The translations under genes and the position numbers were made by a program. The notes under the pieces were generated by a model. That model ran no database searches and was not told where the DNA came from. It was given only the letters and a program-made list of their open reading frames with translations. Source: Dactylorhiza incarnata (lineage: Eukaryota; Streptophyta; Magnoliopsida; Asparagales; Orchidaceae). Taken from it: a DNA stretch of 64,000 bases. Shown here piece by piece: positions 11,871 to 21,984 of this stretch; positions within the stretch are counted from its first letter, which is position 1, and every line of letters begins with the position of its first letter. The stretch spans positions 10,100,501 through 10,164,500 of the forward strand of contig JAWHQI010000074.1 in assembly GCA_033032865.1 (NCBI GenBank), given 5' to 3'.

Positions 11871-12279
11871 ATTAATTTTTTTTTTGAAAAAAATAAAAAA
11901 AAAAATATTTGTATGCGCGCGACAGCACCCCGCCTCGATAGTGCTCTAACGCGACGACAGTACTCCTACAGCTCGCAAACATCCGTGCGTGGCTGTCGCA
12001 GATATTTGGTACTATTGCGACATGTATTTTTACGCGTCCGGGGGTTTTTAAAAATCTTTAACTTTTTATAAAAGTTTTTCTGCCTCTCTCCCATGCAGCT
12101 CTCTCTCTCTCTCTCACATGAATGAATGAAATATACGGATAAAAATTTCCCTCCATAAAATTTTGAACAAAACAAAACAAAAAATTAAAATATATTAAAT
12201 GTAAAAATGAATGCAAATTAATATGACATTAATTTTTTAATATAATTTTGGAATTAAAATAAAATCACGCATGAACCCG

Positions 12280-12455
12280 CGTGCACGCAAATGCACTCTT
12301 GCGCGCACGCAAATGCACTCTCGCGCGCACGCAAATGCACTCTTGCACGCACGCAAATGCACTCTCGCGCGCACGCAAATGAACTCTCGTGCGCACGCAA
12401 ATGCACTCTCGCGTGCACCCAAATGCACTCTCGCGCGCGCACAAAAGCACTACTC
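12280..12455. repeat. 22-bp tandem repeat, about eight copies
   Basis: The unit is cgcgcacgcaaatgcactct plus two bases, GC-rich and slightly variable. It creates long open frames on both strands that are not genes. Confidence 0.85.
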
Positions 12456-13431
12456 TCGTGCGTGTAGTTTTCCTTTTTTGCTTGAGAGCTAGCGTGTATT
12501 GCATGTGTCGGGGCTCAAACACATACACATGCACACACACAGACACGGACAACCAAAAACACAAACATCCATTTGTGAGTTGTAGCAATGTCTTTCACGT
12601 ACGACCGCCGCCGTTGTCTCCCCTCTCTTCGACGGTCGCCGCCGCCGTCACCTCTCTCTTCCACGGCCGCCGCCATCGTCGTTCTCTTTCTCGGCCGTCG
12701 TCGCGCGCTGTTCTCTTCCTCTAGTTTATTAAGTTTTGTCTATTTTCTTCCCTCTCAGACTCACATTAATGAAATATATGGAGAGAAATTTTCCTCCATA
12801 AAATTTTGCACAAAACAAATAAAAAATTTAAAACATATTAATATAATTTTTGAATAAAAATAACGATCGCGCACTGGCCCCGCATGCACGCATATTTTTT
12901 CATTGTGCGCAGGTGTGAAATAATTGTACCCTTCGAGCACCCATTTTTCGCTCGAGCACGTGCTTTTCACTCGGATGCGCGTTTTATTTCCCGAGCACAC
13001 ATTTTTTTTTCAGTCGCGCGCATTGCACTAGCTCTATCTTTTTTGCTCGGGAGCATAAATAAATTTGTCAGCGCACACATTTTCTGCTCGGGAGCTAGCG
13101 TTTTAATGAAAATATATGTCATATATATATTGATTGATGGATGACACGTGCTTTAATGAAAATAAATGTGTAATGAAATTCATAAATACATGTTAAATCA
13201 ATTCATAAATACAATGCGTTGTTCAATAAAATTTACTTTTTAAATAAGATTTAAGTTTTTTTTAAAATAAGAATTACCCCCGCTCAATTTTATCCGCTCT
13301 CAGGAGCTCGATCAACTAACAGTGCACATGAGGCCCATATTCCCCGCTCGACAATACCCGCCTCGACATTGCCCGACAGTGCACATGAGCTCTAAATAGC
13401 CAAATCGGGAAATTTCCAGGAATTCTTATTG

Positions 13432-13580
13432 CACTACAAGAAGAATCATATATAATCATACATGTTTTAGAAAACATGAATATTAATTTTACGACATTTT
13501 TTGTAAAACACATGCAATGAAAGATAATATGTTTTACGATATTTTTATTAAATCGCAATGAAAAATAATATTTTAACGTT
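13432..13580 (+). repeat. Internal CACTA-like terminus
   Basis: CACTACAAGAAGAATCATAT is followed by short inverted motifs (tttagaaaac/gttttacgac), the layout of a CACTA left end. No matching right end was found nearby. Confidence 0.45.
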
Positions 13581-13785
13581 TCACTATCACGGAGCGAGTT
13601 GTTTTTTTTTCTAGCAACTAAAAATATTATATTTTTACGACATTTTTACTAAAACTTTACATATAAATTTATAAAACGTTTTTAATTACATATAAACGTG
13701 TATAAAATTTTATATAAAACTTTATAAAACGTTTTTATAAAAATTTCATATAAAGTTTTTATATAAAACTTTACGAGCAGCTTCG

Positions 13786-13954
13786 CACGGGCTTTGCCCA
13801 TGCTCACTGACTCTTAGCGGGCTGCGCCCGCATTCGAGCGGGCTATGCCCGCATTCGAGCGGGCTATGCCCGCATTCGAGCGGGCTATGCCCGCTTTCTA
13901 CAGTATCAGGTCGGCGACAGCGGGCTTTGTCCGCCCCCGGCGGGCTTCGCCCGC
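13786..13954. repeat. 21-bp palindromic tandem repeat
   Basis: Four near-identical units of cattcgagcgggctatgcccg (13831-13894) are flanked by degenerate copies on both sides. Each holds the self-complementary gcgggc-tat-gcccgc, so the array could fold into serial hairpins. Confidence 0.8.
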
Positions 13955-14710
13955 AACATATAAAATTTTGAAATAAACGCAAATATGACATTTATTTTGT
14001 AAAAGAATTTTAGAATAAAAATAAAGATCGTACACGACCCCCGCACGCATGAAAAGGCACTCCCCTGCGCACGCGCTCCACCTCCGAGCACAAGCGCACG
14101 CACGACGCGAACTCGGGATAGCAAAAACGCCCGTTTACTGCCACCAAAAACTTAAATTTAAAAACATAAACTTAAAATATGAAAACACATGTTATATCGA
14201 TTGCTAGAAAACACGTGGTTTAATGAAAATAGTTCTATCGATTGATAAATAAAACATGTGGTTTAATAAAAATTACTTTTTAAATAAGATTTATATATAT
14301 TTTAAATAAGAATTACCTCCGCCCAATTTCAACCGCTAGCTCTCGGACGCTCGATCAACTGATAGTGCACAGGAAGCTCTGTTACCCGCGCGACAGTACC
14401 CCCGCCTCGATATTGCCCTGTTACACGCTCGATCAACTGATGGCGCTCCTACAGCTCGCAAACCCCCGTGCACGATCGTCGTAGACATGTGGTACTATTA
14501 TGGCATGGGTATTTTCGCGCTCAGGGGTCTGCGAACTGCAGGAGCGTCATCTTGCTCTGGGACACTATTGAGGCGAGGGTAATGTCGTGCGGGGCACGAG
14601 CGCTTCCTATATATGCACTGTTAGTTTGGGTGGAGGTACCGTCGTTGTCAGAGTATTAATGTTAATTTAATTAATTATAATAGTAATTAATAATAAATTT
14701 TATTCAGTTA

Positions 14711-15197
14711 TATAACCACCCACATAGACATAGAAACACACATAATCACACACACACACACACAAACAAACACAGACACAGATACACATAGACACACACA
14801 CACATACACAAGCACACACAGAGAGAGAGAGATACAGACACAGACACACACACACACACATTCACACACACATGCATACACATACACACATAGACACACA
14901 CAGAGACACAAACACACACATACACATGTACAGACACACACACACATAAACACACACGCGCACACAACACAAACACACATAGACACACAGTCATACAAAC
15001 ACATACTTACAGACACACAGACAAACATACATACACGCATAGACACACACATACAATCACACACACGCACACACACACACACACATTCAAACAAACACAG
15101 ACACACGCACACACAAACAAACACAGACACAGACACAGACACAGACACAGACACAGACACAGACACAGACATAGACACAGACACAGACACAGACACA
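14711..15197. repeat. CA-rich microsatellite / gacaca repeat
   Basis: About 490 bp of (CA)n mixed with agacac. The 15120-15195 part is a near-perfect (gacaca)n hexamer. The long Cys/Val-rich minus-strand frames here are translation of the repeat. Confidence 0.9.
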
Positions 15198-15320
15198 CAC
15201 TACAAGATATCAGCTTTACAACGACGTTTTTATTGTGACGTTTTCAAAAACGTCACCGTTAGTTTTCTATTTAGTGACGCTTTCTTTTAAAACGTCGTCA
15301 ATACACAAATTTAGTATTAG
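15198..15320 (+). repeat. Second internal CACTA-like terminus
   Basis: CACTACAAGATATCAGC follows the microsatellite directly and is followed by subterminal inverted motifs (acgtttttattgtgacg and gttttcaaaaacgtcac). This suggests that the material to its right was once the body of a different CACTA element. Confidence 0.5.
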
Positions 15321-15439
15321 CCACACTTTTATTTTGATTTTTGAAAGTCATATTCTTATCCCTTTTTAATCTACACACAAAAATATAATACATTAAATCA
15401 TTAACATAAAAATTATGGGGGGAAAATTCCCAAAATTAT

Positions 15440-18400
15440 GGGGGGGAAATTCCCCCCAATTTTTTTACTTTATTCCCCACCTTAACACCGGAGGAGGATA
15501 GGGTTTCTGAAATTGCGCAGGAGGAGAGTTCGACTGTGTTCTCCTCTCGACATCCTACAGCTCGTCGCCGCGTTTCAAGGTAGGCATCTTCTTCAATTCT
15601 TCTCCCCCATCCTCCTCCTACTCCTCCTTCTTCCTCTACATCTTCTTCATTTTGAATGTTTTCTACAGTCCGGAACCCTTTGCGGCTGCGCCCACACAGG
15701 CATCGGCCGAACCGGATAAGCCTTCCATGACCACGTTGCAAGATTCTTCCCCTCTCCTCCACGCACGATGTTCCAGCCTGTGCGAAGCTCCTCCACAACG
15801 ACGGTTCCTCCACGACGGCATCTCCTCCTCGCTGGAGATTATAAGTATGTCAACGCGTCGAGGCTCATCAAACTTTTGGTTTAGCTTCTGTTATTTTGTT
15901 AATTTGCACGTCAAACTTGTTCTATAGCTAGTGCATATGATGAATCATTTTGCTTAAGGCATCAGTTCACCTATATTTATTTTTCAAGCTACTAATGTTA
16001 TTAGAAATCTTCATTTAGGTTCCTTCATATTTTTTGATGGATATACCACATGGAGATGCATCCTCTGTTGAGTTATTGTCATTTTCTTCGCTGGGTGAAG
16101 CTTGCTTAAGAATGGATTTGACAGCAATGCATGAGATACTGGAAAAGATTGCACTCGATTCTTTGTTTTGTGATAGAATTACATTCATCACACTAAGTAT
16201 TGAAGTATGCCTCTGCCTACAATAGATGCAGTTGCTATTTTTGCTAGAGGCTTGAAGTTTGATCATAGCAAGTTGTATCCCAAATTGGGGGGGGGGGGGG
16301 GGGGGGGGGGATACAACCGTTTTTATTCAGCTTGTAAAATTCAAAATGGTTGTACCTATTTTTTATACTTAAACTTGTATGTTGTACCTATTACTTATAC
16401 TTAAACTATTAGAGCCTTTTGCATGTTCTAATAATATTGGTATAATGTCTAGTTATGTTGATGTTCTCTTTTTCTTGAATGATTTTTGTTTTTTTTATAC
16501 GCACATGATGATAGTTCTGTAGCGAGGAAATTCTATGGTTGATAGCTTCAATTCCTCCCATTATGTTCAAAACTAAGCTCTATTTCCTGCAGCCCTGGAG
16601 CCGAAACGACGCCACTCTCTCAAAGAGGGCCTAAAGGTTGGCACATAATAGATTTGAATCATTTTTTAATGTATTACAACAATGGCATATCCGGTTACTT
16701 ACTGCTTGATTAAAGTATGGTAGAATAAAATGAATGATTAACTTTGCAAATCGGGTTAATTACTTACTGCTTAATAAAATGAATGATTAAAGTGTCATTG
16801 ATGAATACTTTTTTTTCCAAAGTGCTTGTCATTTATATGGTTTGAGCTTTATCTACTCCATCAGATCACAATTTAGATATCCTTGGTAGTGTACTGCATT
16901 TAGCTAATTGTCCATTTTTGAGAGGATGTGACTCATACTTGAAGTATTTGCAGGTAATCCAGTCATGGTATGTCATGTGGCGTTTGGGAGCTTTTTACTC
17001 TTCAAACTGTGAATGAGACTTGGCATATTTACAAGATGCCACATGCCATATGATATGCCAATTGTGGAGGAGGAGATCAACCGGCTCTCAAACCCTCAAC
17101 CTGCAGTTAATCGACCACCAGGTATATGAGAAAAAATAGCCTATCACTATGGTATTTCTCACTTCCATTTTATAATGGCATGCCGAAGTTTTCAAAATTC
17201 TGATGCAGAAAAGGATAGGAAGCTAATCTGTTTGGAGACGTTTAAGCGTTTCTTTTCAACTATTTGATTCTTCTGGGGAGTCTTCAGACATTTTATAGTG
17301 GAGTAAAATTGGAATTAAAAAATAATGATTCATTTTTGGATCTAACACATTTTGTAGTGGAGTGGAATTGATTCCTGATTAAAGAAAATCAAAATATTCA
17401 AATCTAAAGCATAACCTAACAGCATTTCATAAACAACATTGAATGTTATTCCTTTGTAGTTCATTAGTACGTTGCATCTTGAATTTTCCCAAATCAAAAT
17501 TGAATGCTAACAATTAGGAGCATGTGACAATGTCTTTCATCTTGAGAGGTTAACTCATTATTTGAGGATAGTGTGTTCTTTGGAAGGGTCACTTTTGAAC
17601 AACGGAACAAGGGTATATTTTTCCATGTTCATAAGGTATGCATACTCATCTTCCATCAATTGCATTACAAATGATTTTTAGTGAAACTTGTGATATCAGT
17701 TTTCTCCCTTAAGCCTACAAATCAATATTTTTTGCCACCTTGTCTCAGTAGACTTTACCCTGTAGTTCTTTAGTATTGTCATTTTAAATCTTTCATAGGT
17801 ATACTCGTTCCTGTGATTTTTCCCCTTCATTTTTTTGTATTGTTTTCTAATCCTAATATGCATATAACATAAGCTATCTATAATGCATGAAAATTAATTA
17901 CCCCTTGATTCTATGTTTTTATTAAACATATACCAACCTAACTATTATTGTACAGCTTAACCATGCAATCAAATGTTGTTATATCCTGTGCATCTCTGAT
18001 TTTTTAGTATAAGTGTATTTGTTCAATGTTTTTCCTCACATATCTTAGTCTGATAATGGATTTGCTTAACCCCATATCACTACTTAAAATGGGATCCCAT
18101 TCTATGTATAGCCACCTGAGATTGCAACTATTGATTTGTGATCTGGAGGTTGTGATAAAGAAGCCAGAGTTGAGTAATAAGAAAGGAAAATCTCAGGGAT
18201 CTAATTCAAGTAAAAAAGGGAAGATGTTGCTCACCATTGCAAACATAACTAGATTTATTCCAGTCTCTATTAAGGAAATAGTAATCAAGGTAGCTACTTC
18301 CAGATAGAGATATTTATTGGTATTTCTTTTTAGCTATATTAAATGCATATGGCAGCATGTACGTACTATTAAAATTATTTTACTTAATCTTGATTTTTTA

Positions 18401-18440
18401 AAATGAGTTTTAATTATGTGGAACTAATTAAATTGTGAAC
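15440..18440 (+). other. Exon/intron-like captured sequence in the CACTA body, unidentified
   Basis: The texture changes to gene-like DNA: GC-richer short blocks end at plausible splice donors and are separated by AT-rich, T-rich intron-like DNA. Examples are 15485-15580 (ends aag|gtaggc), 15652-15850, 16034-16225 (open, [20 protein letters not shown] and so on), 17035-17123 (in-frame peptide CHMPYDMPIVEEEINRLSNP, then gtatat) and 18120-18300 (Lys/Ser-rich). I could not assign these to families. A run of 24 G lies at 16287-16310. They may come from one host gene or several. Confidence 0.4.
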
Positions 18441-18459
18441 AAACACTAATGATGTTAGG

Positions 18460-18590
18460 GATGTGATGTCGGATTCATCTGTGCATGGATACTCCACTCA
18501 TTCGGATGATGAAGGCTTCAGCGGAATCTATGGAGGAAATCAATCTCTCCCAAATGCCGTCAAAGAACCCGTCGCCGCAGGTGATCAGTA
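18460..18590 (+). pseudogene. Unidentified captured exon
   Basis: An open stretch encodes DSSVHGYSTHSDDEGFSGIY and continues to a plausible donor (cag|gtgatc, near 18580). The acidic, Ser/Gly-rich composition looks like real coding sequence, not repeat-derived. I do not recognise the protein. Confidence 0.35.
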
Positions 18591-18855
18591 TAAATCATGA
18601 TTTATGTATGTATGTATCTTCACTATGAAAAATTGTTAGATAAACTGTTATTTATGTATGCATCAATATCAGCAGTGACAGATTCAAGTATCTTCACTAT
18701 GAAGACATGACTTTACGTTGACCAGTCACTGAATGAGATGAGCAGTGACAGATTCAAGTACACAATCTTCTTTCTCGTGAAACATTGGACAATTTTAAAT
18801 GAACAAAAACTACAGGTATAGAGTTAGGTTGGGTTGTTAAGCTGGAAAATATGTT

Positions 18856-19143
18856 ATGTTTGCCCCACGGCTACATTTTAAAGTCATGTCTTCTGGTGCA
18901 GATCATAAGCAAGTTCACCCCTCACTTTCGAAGCAGCAATTGTGGCACGACCGCCTTCCATTAAGGCAATTCATGCGATACCCAAAACATGATCATGAAC
19001 CATTTAGCTTGCTGGGAATCAAGAATATTTTTAATGATGTCAGAGTTCCTTGGTCAGAGTATAGATATTACGATCCTAGAACTGTGGGTTTAGATTTTGA
19101 AGGCATGCTAGAAGATGTAAAGGTATTCTTCTTAGACATTTGA
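18856..19143 (+). pseudogene. Captured exon of a mitochondrial-type aspartate aminotransferase
   Basis: The last third of this open stretch (about residues 56-92, from LGIKNIFNDVRVPWSEYRYY to the GLDFEGML segment) matches the central part of plant mitochondrial aspartate aminotransferase, the PLP enzyme that interconverts aspartate and 2-oxoglutarate with oxaloacetate and glutamate. In the real enzyme this segment lies just before the conserved HxCAHNPTG region. Here the match ends at a donor-like aag|gtattc (near 19121). The first 55 residues do not resemble the enzyme. The PLP lysine and the rest of the protein are absent, so this is a non-functional gene fragment carried by the transposon. 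Confidence 0.75.
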
Positions 19144-19359
19144 AGTTTGGCAGATCTTATAACATGAAGTAACAAGCCTTAACCATTCATCATTAGAGCA
19201 CATAATAGGAAAGCCATGGTCAAGTAAATTAAACCATTTCTTATCGAAGTTGTAAATTTTAGAATGCGCATGCATGCATATATTTTTACTTAGTCTGCAT
19301 GTGCTTATACTTTTTTCTCAGTGTTTCATTCCAAGTCTTCTTTAGAAATAAATTTGCAG

Positions 19360-19500
19360 CAAGTTTGCTCCGGCTTTAGCAAACTGCAGCAGCGAGTTTG
19401 CTGCAGCAGCGAGCTTGCTGCAGCTGCAGCAAACTGCAGCTGCGAGTTTGCTGTAGCTGCAGCAAACTGCAACAGCCAGTTTGCTGCAGCAGCAACAAAC
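19360..19500. repeat. CAG/CTG-rich palindromic tract
   Basis: Alternating gtttgctgcagc and gctgcagcaaac motifs occur about ten times in 140 bp. They form interleaved inverted repeats that could fold on either strand. Confidence 0.75.
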
Positions 19501-19795
19501 TCTTTGGTGTGAGTGTTGTGTGTGCATCTTTGCTGAGTGTTGTGTGTGCAACTATGACATGTCAGCAGCCAGTATAATTCACCCAATTGTTTTCCCCTCC
19601 AAACTCCTAACCGACAATCTCCAAGACCCAATTATCCCCTTCCTGCCCACAACCAACCATCCCAAGCCCAGAATGGCCTCCCATATTCTATCCAGAACCC
19701 TTCAAAGGATCTCCCAACACTTGAAACTCTTCCCTAACCTAATCTCCTCCATGCTACAACCCACCCCTCTACGCGATTACTCCCCAGGCCACTGA

Positions 19796-20400
19796 AATTC
19801 CCCTCCTTAACCTATCCACCAGCCCAAAGTCCTACCACAGCAGCCCCAAGGTCCACCGGAGACCCTCCATTACAGTAGGCTCCTTCCAAGAATTCTAAAA
19901 TTTGTGCGAAATTACAATCATAGTACTGTGAAGCCACTTAATTCAGCAACCGATCAGTCCCAGTCTGTTATTGCTTATGCAAATTATTGTTTCAAGTTGA
20001 TATTACTTATTGTTGAATATTTGATGGACAAACATATTATTTGGGATACTTATTTATATTAATCTATCCATCAACATTTAATTGATGTTCTCTTTGCTTT
20101 AATTTGACTAGCATTACTCATTTATCTAATACTTTAAAATCAATTGCGGTTTCTGCTCTCATTTATTTGTAGGGTGATCTTAATTGCTCTCTTTTATTTG
20201 TAGGGTGCTCGAGCATTGACCGGCAAGTGACGAAAGATTCATTAGTCAGAAAGTGATGGACGAATGACGAAAAATTTATTAGAAACATGTTGATCTTGTA
20301 ATGTAATATTGTATTATTTTAGAAGAGATGATAATAACTTGTACTCTATGTAATACTTTTTGGTGTGAATAAATACATGTTGATTTTGTTACGAAATATT
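19796..20400 (+). other. CACTA 3' region, 3'-UTR-like
   Basis: No ORF. AT-rich text with a short GC-richer end of a possible last exon (about 20205-20260) and polyadenylation-like signals (aataaa near 20368) before the subterminal repeats. It may be the tail of a transposon transcript. Confidence 0.35.
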
Positions 20401-20930
20401 AAATATATGTGTGTTTTCAAGATTATTATTTGTAATAAAATCTCAGGTACACAAAATAGAAATGGAATATTTTTGATATATAAATGAATTGGCTGTAGTA
20501 AGAAGAATGGAAAACAATTGTAACAATTTTTTCGTTACTATTGTTTAATCTATTGTAACGAAATAATGTTTATTATACTTTATTGTAGCGAAGTTATTTT
20601 ATTTTTAGTGAGGAAAAAAAACATTTGTAACGAAATAGTTTTAATCATAACTATTTTTTTGTGAGGAAAAAATAACATTGGTAACGAAATAATATTTCTT
20701 GTGACTAATTTATTGTGAGGAAGAATCTCTTTTTGGTGAGAAAATATCATTTGTTACAATTACTTTATTTGTAACAACATGCATACATTCGTTACAATAA
20801 CCTTTAGCGTCGAGCTTTAGAGGAGGACCGTTACTTAAACTTTTTTTCGTTACCAAAGAGTTTTTGTAACGAATTTTGGCACTTATTGTAACGAATTAGG
20901 TCCTTACTATAAGTGCAGTTTGTTGTAGTG
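20400..20930 (-). repeat. CACTA right subterminal repeats and TIR
   Basis: GTAACGAAATA, GTTACAA and GTGAGGAAA motifs recur many times. The end reads GTGCAGTTTGTTGTAGTG, the exact reverse complement of the left 18 bp. Confidence 0.9.
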
Positions 20931-20933
20931 TGT
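20931..20933. repeat. CACTA target-site duplication, right copy (tgt)
   Basis: It matches 11555-11557. Confidence 0.85.
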
Positions 20934-21984
20934 TTTAGGGAATAATGAATTTTATCCTCTTATTCCCATGACATATGATCTCTTAATACATTTTTTTTAT
21001 GCCATCAAAGGGGTAGGGCAGGGGAAAAAAAATCTAGCTAGCTTTAAATCATATTGAGAGCAAATTCTAGTAAAATTAAAAATTCCTAAGATCTAAGAAG
21101 TTAGAAGAAAATATAATTAAAATCTAAAGAGGTTTAGGAAATTTACTACAAAATGAAGCCATTTAAAAATAAAAAGAGAAGTCATGCTAGCAAAATTCTC
21201 TAATCAATTTAAAATCATAAGATGATTCTTAAATCAAAATTACCTCAAATTTAAAATTAACAAACTATGATAAGCAAAATTTCAGCCAATTAAAAATGTA
21301 AACATGCTTATAAACATTCTCAACTAGATTTCTAAGAAATCACAAAAACAACAAGGAGGGAAATAAGAATTTTTTTGAATTTTTGATATTATCTTTTTTT
21401 TGAATTTTTCTCATTAAAAACTATTTACAAAGAAGGGAACTAGCTTTAAAACTTAAAGACAATTTTTTTGCAAGTCTTGGACTTCCCAAGGGCTACCCGG
21501 TGAAGGGTTCGCAAGGTACTAGGAGGTGTGATGGGATAAAATCCCAAACGTCCCTTTCCAAGATTTAAATTTTTCTGTTTTCTATATTTTTTTTTGAGTT
21601 TTTGGGTTTTACAAGTGCTAAAATAGAAGAAAACATAAGAAAATATATATATTTTTTTGTTTTGAAAATTTTCTGATTTAACAACTATTTACAAAAAAGC
21701 TATTTACACCCCCATACTTAAAGTTAAACATTGTCCCCAATGTTTAAAACTAAGTATGAAGTAAAGGAAAAAAAAAAGGAGTGCAAAACAAAATAAAAAG
21801 GAAATGCATGATAAAAGAGAAGGAAGAAAGAGAAGGGGCTTCCCTGATTTTTGAAGTTTGCGCGGGGAAGCGACGATTACCTACAAAATATATTAAAGAA
21901 TAAGAGAAGACAATAAAAAGATAACTTTGGGGTGCCTCCCAAAAGCGCTTTGTTTAAGGTCGCGTAGCTTGACCCACTTGCCGG
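20934..21984 (-). other. Athila-1 3' untranslated region, proximal part, with a conserved PPT-like motif
   Basis: No ORF. At 21710-21745 the minus strand has a block with GGGGACAATGTT followed by AAGTATGGGGGTGT. The same block occurs at 49203-49237 and, slightly changed, at 60005-60036, always at the start of the 3' UTR. The TATGGGGGTG core resembles the real polypurine tract at the LTR. Confidence 0.65.

Larger units (their letters stand above)
11900..14660. repeat. CACTA body, block of degenerate direct repeats, no gene
   Basis: A segment beginning near 12120 (cctccataaaattttg, then an AT-rich stretch, then 'aaaataaa-atc-cgc') returns near 12770 and again near 13950. The 'cgacagtacccccgcctcgata' line occurs near 11925, 13355 and 14385. 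The block is therefore built from three or so diverged copies of a unit. The open frames in it are products of the repeats, and no transposase is seen. Confidence 0.6.
11558..20930 (+). mobile_element. CACTA (En/Spm) DNA transposon, 9.37 kb, non-autonomous, with captured gene fragments
   Basis: The ends are inverted repeats starting CACTACAACAAACTGCAC, identical for the first 18 bp, inside a tgt duplication. Both ends (about 11600-11850 and 20400-20930) are packed with short subterminal motifs such as TTGTAACGAA and GTTACAA in both orientations, which in this superfamily bind the transposase accessory protein. No TNP2-like transposase or TNPA is recognisable. The body holds GC-rich tandem repeats, a long CA-rich tract, two more CACTA-like termini (13432 and 15198), and exon-like pieces including an aspartate aminotransferase exon. 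It sits in Athila-1, so it is younger than that already recent insertion. Confidence 0.93.

Noticed and set aside
12237..12724. Several overlapping Ala/Cys/Arg-rich frames on both strands
   Set aside because: Produced by a 22-bp GC-rich tandem repeat whose length is not a multiple of three; all frames look alike.
14708..15198. Long Cys/Val/Ser-rich frames (up to 162 codons) on the minus strand
   Set aside because: Direct translation of a CA/GACACA microsatellite.
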